A stretch of 64,000 bases of DNA, taken from contig NZ_LWAE01000002.1 of the NCBI RefSeq assembly GCF_001623875.1, forward strand, positions 186,001-250,000, read 5' to 3'. Made by a program: the position numbers and the translations under genes. Under the pieces are notes generated by a model. That model saw only the letters and a list, made by a program, of their open reading frames with translations, ran no database searches and was not told the origin of the DNA. This stretch comes from Clostridium magnum DSM 2767 (GTDB lineage: Bacteria; Bacillota; Clostridia; Clostridiales; Clostridiaceae). Below, one piece after another: positions 1 through 7,335 of this stretch (positions are counted from its first letter, which is position 1; each line of letters starts with the position of its first letter).

Positions 1-109
1 CTGGTTGAAACTGAACCAAAGCAAAATTCATGCGGGGACCTTTCATTAGATATTTGGGCCCACTGTCACCAAAACGATATTCTTTATCTTTTTCATCAAT
101 AATATACAT
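1..109 (-). CDS. Cupin-like protein, N-terminal part (runs off the window)
   Basis: The reverse strand opens with ATG at 109 behind AAGGAG (118-123) with an 8-base spacer. It reads MYIIDEKDKEYRFGDSGPKY and continues to the window edge with an open frame. The style resembles small cupin proteins that sit beside autoinducer-2 kinases. It lies just downstream of the lsrK remnant on the same strand, so it was probably in the same operon. Only about 36 residues are visible, so the cupin call rests mainly on context and on the N-terminal style. Its substrate cannot be stated. Confidence 0.5.
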   Translation of the reverse strand, partial: MYIIDEKDKEYRFGDSGPKYLMKGPRMNFALVQFQP

Positions 110-159
110 ACTCAAAACTCCTTCATATTTTCTTATAATTTATTTTATTATTATAAATC

Positions 160-800
160 TTATAGGCCTGGTGCAATCCACATATTATTTGTAAGCTTTT
201 GGTTGCAAAGCTCCAATTGTGAGGCATAGACCTTACGCCATGTTTTATAAAGGTTTTCATACAGGACGTGATTCTCCATACTTGGATTGTAAGTTTTGTC
301 CCATTTTACTAGTTTATTGGCCGCTGCTGAGATATCTTCATAGATTCCTACACCGTAGCCAGCTAGGATAGCAGCACCAAGGCCAGTTGCTTCTTTTACA
401 ACGGGAACACGAACAGGTAGACCAAGAACATCAGATAGAATCTGGCACCATATTGGGCTCTTGGAAGCACCTCCTGCAAATACGATGCTCTCTGGCATAT
501 TACCGGTGGCTTCTTTAACTAGTTCAAGATGTCCCTTGGTAACCATAGCAGTATTCTCTAGGATCGAACGATAGAAGGTATAACGGTTGAATTTTTCAGG
601 ATCAAGTTCAAAATTTGTAAAAGTAGGAGCAGCATGTTTCCAGGAAATAAAATTCATTATATCGGAGAATGCACACAACATACCATAGCTTCCTGCTGGA
701 ATTAGAGCAGCCTTTTGATCCATTAGATAATACGGATCTTTACCTAGTTTTTCACCTTCCTGTTTTTCTGCAATGACTCTACTGCACTTCCTGGACAATG
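160..800 (-). pseudogene. lsrK: Autoinducer-2 kinase LsrK, C-terminal remnant
   Basis: LsrK phosphorylates imported autoinducer-2 in the cytoplasm. About 210 residues remain of a normal length near 520. The preserved part matches the C-terminal half of the FGGY kinase: PAGSYGMLCAFSDIMNF, then FAGGASKSPIWCQILSDV, then PVVKEATGLGAAILAGYG, ending WIAPGL, which is very close to the end of E. coli LsrK (WKAPGL). The N-terminal domain is missing. At about 800 the frame meets a piece of lsrB running in the opposite direction, so a rearrangement removed the 5' halves of both genes. An ATG at 813 opens the frame, but the encoded fragment cannot be a working kinase. Confidence 0.88.
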
Positions 801-802
801 TC

Positions 803-1149
803 AGGCTGCTCAAAACAAAGGTAAGAAAGCTAAAGACATTACAATAACTGGTTTTGCTTCACCAAATTCTATGAAACAATACTGTAAAGATGGTATCTTA
901 ACTCGTTGGGGATTATGGGACTGCGGAATCCAAGGAGCTATGGGTTGTTACATGGCATACTACATTGCTTCCGGTAACAAAGTAAAAGTTGGGGATAAGA
1001 TTAATATTCCAGATATCGGTACTGTAGTAGTAATGCCTAACACTGTACTTGATCCTAAAGCAGATGCTTCTGATACTTCTTCAGGAGTTGTATTATTACC
1101 TGAAAGAACTGTATTCACTAAGGATAATATGAATAATTATGACTTCTAA
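803..1149 (+). pseudogene. lsrB: AI-2 ABC transporter binding protein LsrB, C-terminal remnant
   Basis: LsrB is the secreted binding protein of the autoinducer-2 importer. The frame carries only its last ~115 residues: DITITGFASPNSMKQYCKDG, GLWDCGIQGAMGCYMAYYI, then VVLLPERTVFTKDNMNNYDF. E. coli LsrB ends in the same way (VLLPERVIF...YDF). There is no signal peptide and no ribosome-binding site, and the 5' side runs straight into the reverse-strand lsrK fragment near 800. The membrane and ATPase parts of the importer are absent from the window. An ATG at 871 exists but would give only a truncated domain. Confidence 0.85.
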
Positions 1150-1224
1150 TTTTATAATTTATTTTTAAATTGTATATTAATTATACATTAAGAAATTACT
1201 CAAAAGGCTAATGATGGATTTCAC

Positions 1225-1231
1225 AAGGAGG
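1225..1231 (+). promoter_or_regulatory. Ribosome-binding site deciding the lsrF start
   Basis: AAGGAGG lies 9 bases before ATG 1241. This makes 1241, not the upstream in-frame ATG at 1211, the natural lsrF start. Confidence 0.7.
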
Positions 1232-1240
1232 ATTTTAATT

Positions 1241-2121
1241 ATGGCAGATATAGATGGTTTAAAGGTTGCAAAGGATTATCATATAGACACTGAATTTGCA
1301 AATCGTGAAGGTTTTTATGTCAAGGGTGCAAATAGCTTAGATTGGGGAATGAAGAAACATCTTGCCAATATTTTTGATAAAAAGAGCGGCAATACTGTGA
1401 TGTTCGCATTTGACTATGGTTACTTTATGGGATCTGTAGCAGGTCTAGAAAGACTTGATTTATTGGTTCCTACCCTTGTAGATCATGTTGATGTTTTGAT
1501 GTGTACAAGGGGGCACTTCGTACTTGTGTACCACCAGTTGGGCAAAAGGCAATTGCACTACGTGTTTCTTCTGGATCATCTATGTTAAATGATGATTTAT
1601 CCCATGAGGTAGTTGCTGTGGATATTGAGGATGCAATTCGCTGCAATGCAGATTGTATGGCTGTTCAAGGATTTATTGGTGCAGATGGCCAGCTTCAAAG
1701 TATCGATAATTTATCAAGAGTTATAAATGAAGGTATCCGTTACAGTATTCCTACTATGGGTGTTGTGGCAGTAGGAAAGAACATGGAACGTACAGATCGT
1801 TACTTTAAGCTTGCTACTCGTATCTTAGCAGAAATTGGTGTTAATATTGTTAAAACTTATTACTGCGAAAACTTCGAGGAGGTTGCAGCAGCATGTCACG
1901 TTCCAATTGTTGTAGCAGGAGGAAAGAAGCTTCCAGAAAATGAGGCCCTTACAATGGCATATCGTGCAATGAGTGAAGGTGCTCACGGATTAGATATGTG
2001 ACGTAACCTTTTCCAAAGTACTAATCCAATAGCAATGGCAGAAGCTATACGTAAGATTGTTCACGAAAAGGCAACTGATAAAGAAGCTTATGAGTTCTAT
2101 CAGAATGCTATTCATAAGTAG
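1241..2121 (+). pseudogene. lsrF: 3-hydroxy-5-phosphonooxypentane-2,4-dione thiolase LsrF, broken
   Basis: LsrF transfers an acetyl group from processed phospho-AI-2 to CoA, the last step of AI-2 breakdown. The product starts MADIDGLKVAKDYHIDTEFA, and class I aldolase-like (DeoC/LsrF) sequence continues through FAFDYGYFMGSVAGLERLD. Two lesions are visible. The reading frame slips at a run of five G at 1509-1513, where one more G would restore MCTRGALRT. An in-frame TGA at 1999-2001 replaces the Gly codon expected in MGRN(L/I)FQS. The frame then stays open to TAG at 2119-2121 (last residues QNAIHK). With two independent lesions the gene is very probably dead. It sits 91 bases after the lsrB remnant. 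Confidence 0.9.
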
Positions 2122-2196
2122 AAAGTATTCAGCAGCAGGATTTCCTTTGGGGGAATTTGAGAGGTTTTTCATAAGTAAAATTAAATAAATCTATAT

Positions 2197-2230
2197 AGCT
2201 TCCGAGGAGTCTTCTTCGGAAGCTTTTCAT
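2197..2230 (+). terminator. Rho-independent terminator after lsrF
   Basis: The inverted repeat AGCTTCCGA (2197-2205) / TCGGAAGCT (2216-2224) is followed by TTTCATTT. Loop of 10 bases. Confidence 0.75.
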
Positions 2231-2351
2231 TTAGAGTTAGATGAAGCGTATTTATGTTGTATATGAGTACGCTTTTTATTATATTATTTAAATTTCTCAA
2301 GCTTGCTAATACATAGTTCAAAAATTTAGAAAGTTATAGAATTGTTGCAAA

Positions 2352-2380
2352 TTGTAATTTGTACAAGAATGATATATAAT
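2352..2380 (+). promoter_or_regulatory. Probable sigma-A promoter of xpaC-telA
   Basis: TTGTAA (2352-2357), 17-base spacer, TATAAT (2375-2380), about 70 bases before the xpaC start. The rest of the 2231-2450 gap shows no coding signal. Confidence 0.5.
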
Positions 2381-2450
2381 AGAGCCACAATATTATGACA
2401 ATTATATGAGACTATAGTAAATCACAAGAAAATAATTTGGAGGCATAGGT

Positions 2451-3650
2451 ATGAGAAAAAAAGATTTTTTTGATTTAGAGGATCAAATTAGAGATGCATT
2501 GAAAAACGCATTCAATGCTATAGATTTTGCTAGATTAAAAGAGGATATCAATGATAAAACTGAAAGCACTTTAAATGAAGTGAAAACAAAGTTAAAGGAT
2601 AAGTCACAGCATTTTAATGAAAAAATAAAAAATAAGTCGTATAATTCCTATAGAAATGTTATAAATACAGCCAAAAAAGACAAAAATGAATTACAGATGT
2701 ATATTGCTAAAAGACCAGTTGGAAGTATATCTGGAATACTTTATATGATACTTGGATTTGTAGGGGCAGGAGCATTAGGGATTTTGTCTATTGCATACTC
2801 AATATTTACTTCTTTTTTCAGTATATTTTCAGTAACTAGTTTTGTTATTTTAGGACTTATGTTGTCTTCTTTGGTAGGGAGTATAGCCCTGGCTTTCAGA
2901 GGTATGTTTTTAAGAAAAAGAGTAAAGCGTTTTAAACAATATGTAAATACTCTTGATACTAATAAATACTGCTCCATAGAAGAATTAGCTGCTTCTATTA
3001 GGAAGAAGAACAAATTTGTTGTGAAAGATTTAAGTAAAATGATTGATTTAGAAATGTTTCCACAGGGACATATTGATGATAAAAAGACCTACTTTATGTT
3101 GAATGATGAAGTTTATGAGAATTATTTGAGCTCCCAAGAGGCCCTTAAGAACCGTAAGGAAGCTGAATTAAAAAGGCAAGAGGAATTAAATAACGAAATA
3201 AATGATCCTGAAAAAAAAGAATTAAGATATGTGCTTGAAATAGGAAAGAACTATATTGATCAGATACAAGACGTAAATGATGCTATCCATAGAGAAGAAA
3301 TTTCAAAAAAGTTATCTAGACTTGAAAGTATTGTAAGCCAAATATTTAAGTATGTAGAGAATAACCCTAAAAAGCTGAATGAGGTTAGTAAATTTATCAA
3401 TCATTATCTTCCAATGACTCTAAAGTTAGTTAATGCATATAAAGAGCTAAATGATCAACCTGTTCAAGGTGATAACATAACTAGCGCAAAAAATCAGATT
3501 GAAAAGACTATAGATACCATAAATAGTGCTTTTGAGAAGTTGTTAGATGACTTATTTGGAGAAGTAGCTTTGGATATATCCACAGATATTTCCGTTCTTG
3601 AAACACTGTTCACGCAAGAAGGATTGACTAAAAATGATTTTAAAAAGTAA
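2451..3650 (+). CDS. xpaC: XpaC-family membrane protein (BCIP-hydrolysis protein family)
   Basis: The 399-residue product starts with a charged, probably coiled region (1-90). A hydrophobic stretch (about 92-150, GILYMILGFVGAGALGILSI) forms two membrane segments. A second charged helical region follows from about 210 to the end. This matches the XpaC family (Pfam: 5-bromo-4-chloroindolyl phosphate hydrolysis protein), whose real role is unclear. The start is supported by GGAGG at 2441-2445. The telA-type gene follows 24 bases later, and this pairing is common in Firmicutes, where it is linked to envelope stress and toxic-anion tolerance. It probably acts at the inner face of the membrane. Confidence 0.8.
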   Translation: MRKKDFFDLEDQIRDALKNAFNAIDFARLKEDINDKTESTLNEVKTKLKDKSQHFNEKIKNKSYNSYRNVINTAKKDKNELQMYIAKRPVGSISGILYMILGFVGAGALGILSIAYSIFTSFFSIFSVTSFVILGLMLSSLVGSIALAFRGMFLRKRVKRFKQYVNTLDTNKYCSIEELAASIRKKNKFVVKDLSKMIDLEMFPQGHIDDKKTYFMLNDEVYENYLSSQEALKNRKEAELKRQEELNNEINDPEKKELRYVLEIGKNYIDQIQDVNDAIHREEISKKLSRLESIVSQIFKYVENNPKKLNEVSKFINHYLPMTLKLVNAYKELNDQPVQGDNITSAKNQIEKTIDTINSAFEKLLDDLFGEVALDISTDISVLETLFTQEGLTKNDFKK

Positions 3651-3674
3651 TAGCAAAAGAATACAGGGGGTAAA

Positions 3675-4823
3675 TTGAAAGTGAATAATGAATTTAAAGA
3701 AAATATTGATGTTGTGCCAAGCTTATCCTTTGAACCTTTTCAAGAGGAGGTTCCTACTATCAAAGTAAAGGAAGAAGTTAAACAAGCAGAAGTTCTTGAT
3801 GACAGCTATTTGACAGAAGAAGAAAAGAAGATGGTAGATGAGTTTGTAAATAAAATAGATATAAGTAACTCAAATTCAATTCTACAATATGGAGTAGGTG
3901 CACAAAAGAAAATTGCAGATTTTTCAGAAAGTGCTTTAAATAATGTAAAGACTAAGGAACTAGGGGAAATAGGTGAAATGCTCTCTGGTGTAGTAGTTGA
4001 ACTAAAAAATTTCGATGCTCCTGAGGAAAAAAAGGGATTTTTGGGTCTTTTCAAGAAGACTACACAAAAAATTGATCACATGAGAGCAAAGTATGATAAA
4101 GTTGAAGGAAATATAAATAGAATTTGCAGCACCCTTGAAAAGCATCAGATACAACTTCTAAAGGATATTGCTATGCTTGATAAAATGTATGAAATAAATA
4201 AGGTGTATTTTAAAGAACTTTGTATGTACATTTTGGCTGGAAAGAAGAAGCTTGCAAAATTAGAAAAGGAGGAGCTTCCTATTCTAGTAGAAAGAGCAAA
4301 AGCCAGCGGACTTCCAGAGGATGCACAGGCAACAAATGATTTTATGGCTCTTTGCAATCGCTTTGAGAAAAAGATTCATGATTTGGAGTTAACTAGAATG
4401 ATCTCTCTCCAAATGGCTCCACAAATTCGTTTAGTTCAAAATAATGATTCTTTAATGGCTGAAAAAATACAGTCTACTATTGTAAATACGATTCCCCTTT
4501 GGAAGAGTCAAATTGTACTGGCTCTTGGAGTTGCCCATTCTAGCAATGCAGCTAAAGTTCAGAGTGAAGTAACAAATATGACAAATGAACTTCTACGTAA
4601 GAATGCAGAAACACTTAAAATGTCAACTATAGAAACAGCTAAAGAGTCTGAACGTGGAATTGTGGATATTGAGACTCTTCGACAGACAAACGAATCATTA
4701 ATATCAACTCTTGATGAAGTGCTTCGCATACAAACAGAAGGACGTCAGAAGCGTAAAGAGGCTGAAACAGAATTGCAAAATATTGAAGAGCAATTAAAGA
4801 ATAGACTTTTAAAGCTTAGATAA
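3675..4823 (+). CDS. telA: TelA-family toxic anion resistance protein
   Basis: The product is 382 residues, soluble and helix-rich, with no signal peptide. The family region spans about residues 50-375, including LFKKTTQKIDHMRAKYDKVE, LSMEKIQSTIVNTIPLWKSQ-like sequence at about 275-290 (LMAEKIQSTIVNTIPLWK), and a coiled C-terminus rich in Lys and Glu. TelA proteins were named for tellurite resistance; the biochemical activity is unknown. The start chosen is TTG 3675 behind AGGGGG (3665-3670); GTG at 3681 is an alternative. It is the second gene of an xpaC-telA pair and ends at a strong bidirectional terminator. Confidence 0.85.
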   Translation: MKVNNEFKENIDVVPSLSFEPFQEEVPTIKVKEEVKQAEVLDDSYLTEEEKKMVDEFVNKIDISNSNSILQYGVGAQKKIADFSESALNNVKTKELGEIGEMLSGVVVELKNFDAPEEKKGFLGLFKKTTQKIDHMRAKYDKVEGNINRICSTLEKHQIQLLKDIAMLDKMYEINKVYFKELCMYILAGKKKLAKLEKEELPILVERAKASGLPEDAQATNDFMALCNRFEKKIHDLELTRMISLQMAPQIRLVQNNDSLMAEKIQSTIVNTIPLWKSQIVLALGVAHSSNAAKVQSEVTNMTNELLRKNAETLKMSTIETAKESERGIVDIETLRQTNESLISTLDEVLRIQTEGRQKRKEAETELQNIEEQLKNRLLKLR

Positions 4824-4849
4824 CAACATTACTATTTACAATAGATTAA

Positions 4850-4894
4850 ATCAAAAGCTGAAGAATAAACGTTGGATATTCTTCAGCTTTTGAT
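4850..4894. terminator. Bidirectional terminator between telA and bioB
   Basis: There is a perfect 18-bp inverted repeat: 4850-4867 pairs with 4877-4894 (core AGCTGAAGAATA / TATTCTTCAGCT), with AAA and TTT ends on both sides. It serves the convergent telA and bioB genes. Confidence 0.85.
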
Positions 4895-4947
4895 TCTATA
4901 TAACTTCATAAAGATCGAAGAATAGAGATAACTGCAGCTGCTAGATG

Positions 4948-5904
4948 TTACTTTAAGATATCAAACCCTAAATTAGTTAACATTTCTTTATCCTGTGCAG
5001 TGTTATTACCTACAGTGGTTAACATGTCCCCAGTGATTGTAGCATTAGCACCAGATAGAAACATCTTTGTGCCGCCATCTTTAAAGTAGCTTCTGCCTGC
5101 TGCCATACGAATATATGCAGTAGGATTAATATAACGAAAAATAGCAATTGTTCTTAAAATATCATTCTCAGAAAGAGGCTCCAAATCTTCATAGCAGGTC
5201 CCTTTAATAGGCATAAGTGCATTGATAGGAATGGACTCTATTTGTAATTCTGATAAGCTTACAGCCATATCAATACGGTCATCCCAAGTTTCTCCCATAC
5301 CTATGATACCGCCAGAGCAAACTTTAAGACCCACTTTTTTTGCCAACTGAATTCCGTTAATTTTATCCTCATATGTATGAGTTGTACAAACGTTAGGAAA
5401 GTTACGTTTAGAGGTTTCTATGTTTGCATGATACATTGAAACGCCAACTTCTTTCAAACGAATAAATTCCTCTTCAGTTAAAAGGCCATGGGAGGCACAA
5501 AGGTCAATAGTGCATTCCTCATACATTTTTTTGTATGACTCAATTGCTTTATCAAAATCCTTGCCTGTTAAGGATCTGCCAGCGGTAACAATAGAATAGC
5601 GGTGTACACCATTAGCTTCATTTCTTTTGCAGTCTTCTAGAATTACATCTGAGTGTAAAAATTCATACTCTTTAATTCCAGTGTGATGATGAGCAGACTG
5701 GGCACAGAATTTACAGTTTTCACTACAACGGCCGCTGCGACCATTGATAATGGTACAAAGATCAACCTTGTTGCCACATAGTGCTTCACGAATCATATTG
5801 GCGCCTTCAAGCAGTTCATCCACATCTGCGTTTAAAAAGAAACTGAAATCTTCTCCTCTTTTTAAACGTCTACCTGCAATAATCTCTTTTGCTAAATCTT
5901 TCAT
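4948..5904 (-). CDS. bioB: Biotin synthase
   Basis: This radical-SAM enzyme inserts sulfur into dethiobiotin, the last step of biotin synthesis. The 318-residue product has the SAM-cluster motif CSENCKFCAQSAHH (about residues 50-63), GIIGMGETWDDRIDMAVSL in the barrel, and a C-terminal region with YIRMAAGRS and a TITGDMLTT-like segment typical of BioB. The start at 5904 is fixed by GGAGGA 8 bases upstream; an ATG at 5946 would add 14 residues but has no ribosome site. No other biotin gene is nearby, so the cell may convert imported or separately made dethiobiotin. The promoter at 6023-6051 is overlapped by a BirA-type palindrome. Confidence 0.95.
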   Translation of the reverse strand: MKDLAKEIIAGRRLKRGEDFSFFLNADVDELLEGANMIREALCGNKVDLCTIINGRSGRCSENCKFCAQSAHHHTGIKEYEFLHSDVILEDCKRNEANGVHRYSIVTAGRSLTGKDFDKAIESYKKMYEECTIDLCASHGLLTEEEFIRLKEVGVSMYHANIETSKRNFPNVCTTHTYEDKINGIQLAKKVGLKVCSGGIIGMGETWDDRIDMAVSLSELQIESIPINALMPIKGTCYEDLEPLSENDILRTIAIFRYINPTAYIRMAAGRSYFKDGGTKMFLSGANATITGDMLTTVGNNTAQDKEMLTNLGFDILK

Positions 5905-6022
5905 ATTAACTTCCTCCATATAAATACTTAAATATAAATAAAACATACTAAGATTAACTAAAACTAAATGAATGTCCCATATCGATTACACTTTCATAAA
6001 AACAACGATTTTCACATATTGA

Positions 6023-6051
6023 AGTATATATGAATAGAAAATAATTGTCAA
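6023..6051 (-). promoter_or_regulatory. bioB promoter
   Basis: On the reverse strand TTGACA (6051-6046), 17 bases, then TATACT (6028-6023). This is a near-consensus promoter reading into bioB, with a ~120-base leader. Confidence 0.75.
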
Positions 6052-6079
6052 CTAATTTCTTAATATGGTGGTTGACGAT
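6044..6079. promoter_or_regulatory. Probable BirA operator over the bioB -35 box
   Basis: ATTGTCAAC (6044-6052) and GTTGACGAT (6071-6079) form an inverted repeat matching at 8 of 9 positions with an 18-base gap. The layout resembles biotin-repressor (BirA) operators, whose half-sites are TTGT(A/T)AAC-like with a similar gap. It covers the bioB -35 box, so binding would block transcription. The regulator is not in the window. Confidence 0.6.
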
Positions 6080-6166
6080 GGCGCTTTAGTATAATTAAAA
6101 GATTGAGGAAACTGATGGCCAGCTCTTGGGATTTATACTTTATCAAAGTATAAACTATTTGAACGA

Positions 6167-6195
6167 TTGTAATTTAATAATACATACATTATAAT
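6167..6195 (+). promoter_or_regulatory. Probable promoter of the GntR gene
   Basis: TTGTAA (6167-6172), 17 bases, TATAAT (6190-6195), 58 bases before the regulator start. Confidence 0.5.
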
Positions 6196-6253
6196 GAAGA
6201 CGTACAATACTGACAGTTTGTTAACTATATAGAATATTAAGGAAGCTGATTAT

Positions 6254-6928
6254 ATGAATCAATTGTTTGAGAAAATTGAAACTACAGATTTAAGACCAAT
6301 AAGAGAAATAGTTTTAGAAAGGCTCCGACGTGCCATTATTGAAGGTACTCTTGAGCCGGGAGATAGGCTAGTTGAGACTTACATAGCAGAAAACATGGGC
6401 GTTAGTAGAACTCCTGTTAGAGAAGCCTTTAGGCAACTTGAGATTGAAGGATTAGCTGAGAATGTACCAAGAAAAGGAACCATTGTTAAGGGAATATCGA
6501 AGAAAGACATTCTTGAAATCTATGAAATTAGGGAAATGCTTGAAGGGCTAAGTGCCAGATTAGCATGTGCTAATATTTCGAAAGAGCAAATAGAAGAATT
6601 AAAACACAAAATTTCCAAGATGGGACAGCTAATTGATAGTAGAGATAGTACAGAATACTGGAAGTTACATGGTGAGTTTCATAATATTATACAACATGTT
6701 AGCGGAAATAAAAGACTTATAGATCAAATGAAACAAATTAATGAATATCTAGCAGATTTGCGTACTAGGACTTTAGTTATGGATAAGAGAAGAAGTGGAG
6801 CTATGGAGGAACATAAAAAATTAATAAAGGCCTTTGAAGAAAAGGATGAAATGTTAGCTGAAAAAATAGGTAGAGAACACGTAATTAATGGAAGAGATTT
6901 CTTATTTAAAGAAACTAAGTTCCTTTAA
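6254..6928 (+). CDS. GntR-family regulator (FCD/FadR type) of the tricarboxylate cluster
   Basis: A DNA-binding repressor-type protein of 224 residues. The N-terminal winged helix (about 17-80) shows LRRAIIEGTLEPGDRLVE and NMGVSRTPVREAFRQLEIEG. The C-terminal helical FCD domain (about 88-215) carries the metal/ligand-site pattern around EIREMLEG, HGEFHNII and EEHKKLI. Proteins of this type bind small carboxylates. AAGGAAG precedes the ATG. Downstream genes encode aconitase-like enzymes and a citrate-family transporter, and palindromes TGTATACNNGTATACA stand before several of them, so this protein is their likely regulator. The inducer is inferred to be a tricarboxylate. Confidence 0.85.
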   Translation: MNQLFEKIETTDLRPIREIVLERLRRAIIEGTLEPGDRLVETYIAENMGVSRTPVREAFRQLEIEGLAENVPRKGTIVKGISKKDILEIYEIREMLEGLSARLACANISKEQIEELKHKISKMGQLIDSRDSTEYWKLHGEFHNIIQHVSGNKRLIDQMKQINEYLADLRTRTLVMDKRRSGAMEEHKKLIKAFEEKDEMLAEKIGREHVINGRDFLFKETKFL

Positions 6929-6945
6929 GGCTATTTAATACAGGT

Positions 6946-6980
6946 GTTTCCCTAGTTTTGAAGGGATACCTGTATACATT
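6946..6980. promoter_or_regulatory. Hairpin with a weak operator half, after the GntR gene
   Basis: ATACAGGTGTTTCCCT pairs imperfectly with AGGGATACCTGTAT, a possible terminator of the regulator gene. Its 3' arm contains GATACCTGTATACA, a diverged version of the cluster operator read in reverse. Confidence 0.4.
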
Positions 6981-7107
6981 GCTATTAAAGTATGCTTAAA
7001 TCTACAATTTAACTTATATTATCCTAACCAGTTGTATGCAAATGAAGGGTTTTATAAAAAAATTCGCTAAAAAATAAATAAAATCGACAAAAAATTCTTC
7101 AAAACGA

Positions 7108-7136
7108 TTGCAAAAAAAATAATAGTATATTATAAT
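7108..7136 (+). promoter_or_regulatory. Promoter of the aconitase gene
   Basis: TTGCAA (7108-7113), 17 bases, TATAAT (7131-7136). The double operator begins about 11 bases after the expected start of transcription. Confidence 0.65.
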
Positions 7137-7149
7137 TGTTTCATAAAGT

Positions 7150-7181
7150 CGATTGTATACACGTATACGTGTATACAATCG
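7150..7181. promoter_or_regulatory. 32-bp perfect palindrome: two overlapping operators
   Basis: The 32 bases are perfectly self-complementary around 7165/7166. They contain two overlapping 16-bp sites, TGTATACACGTATACG (7154-7169) and its mirror (7162-7177). Both fit the cluster operator TGTATACNNGTATACA. This is the strongest site and the best candidate for primary binding of the GntR protein at 6254. Confidence 0.75.
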
Positions 7182-7272
7182 GTTGCAAAAAATAATTTTT
7201 TAGAATACAAATAAGATTTGATACTTACGTGAAGTGTTGATATATAGGAGAGTCTAAAGTTATCCTGCTAAT

Positions 7273-7288
7273 TGTATACAGGTATACA
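7273..7288. promoter_or_regulatory. Operator copy before the aconitase gene
   Basis: TGTATACAGGTATACA is an exact fit to the TGTATACNNGTATACA operator and lies 47 bases before the GTG start. Confidence 0.7.
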
Positions 7289-7335
7289 TTATTTACTGAA
7301 GTAGTCTATTAATTAGGAAAGGAAGGTAAAGGATA

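Noticed and set aside
2741..3013. Reverse-strand frames inside xpaC and many other real genes
   Set aside because: They are antisense shadows without ribosome sites or recognisable protein features.
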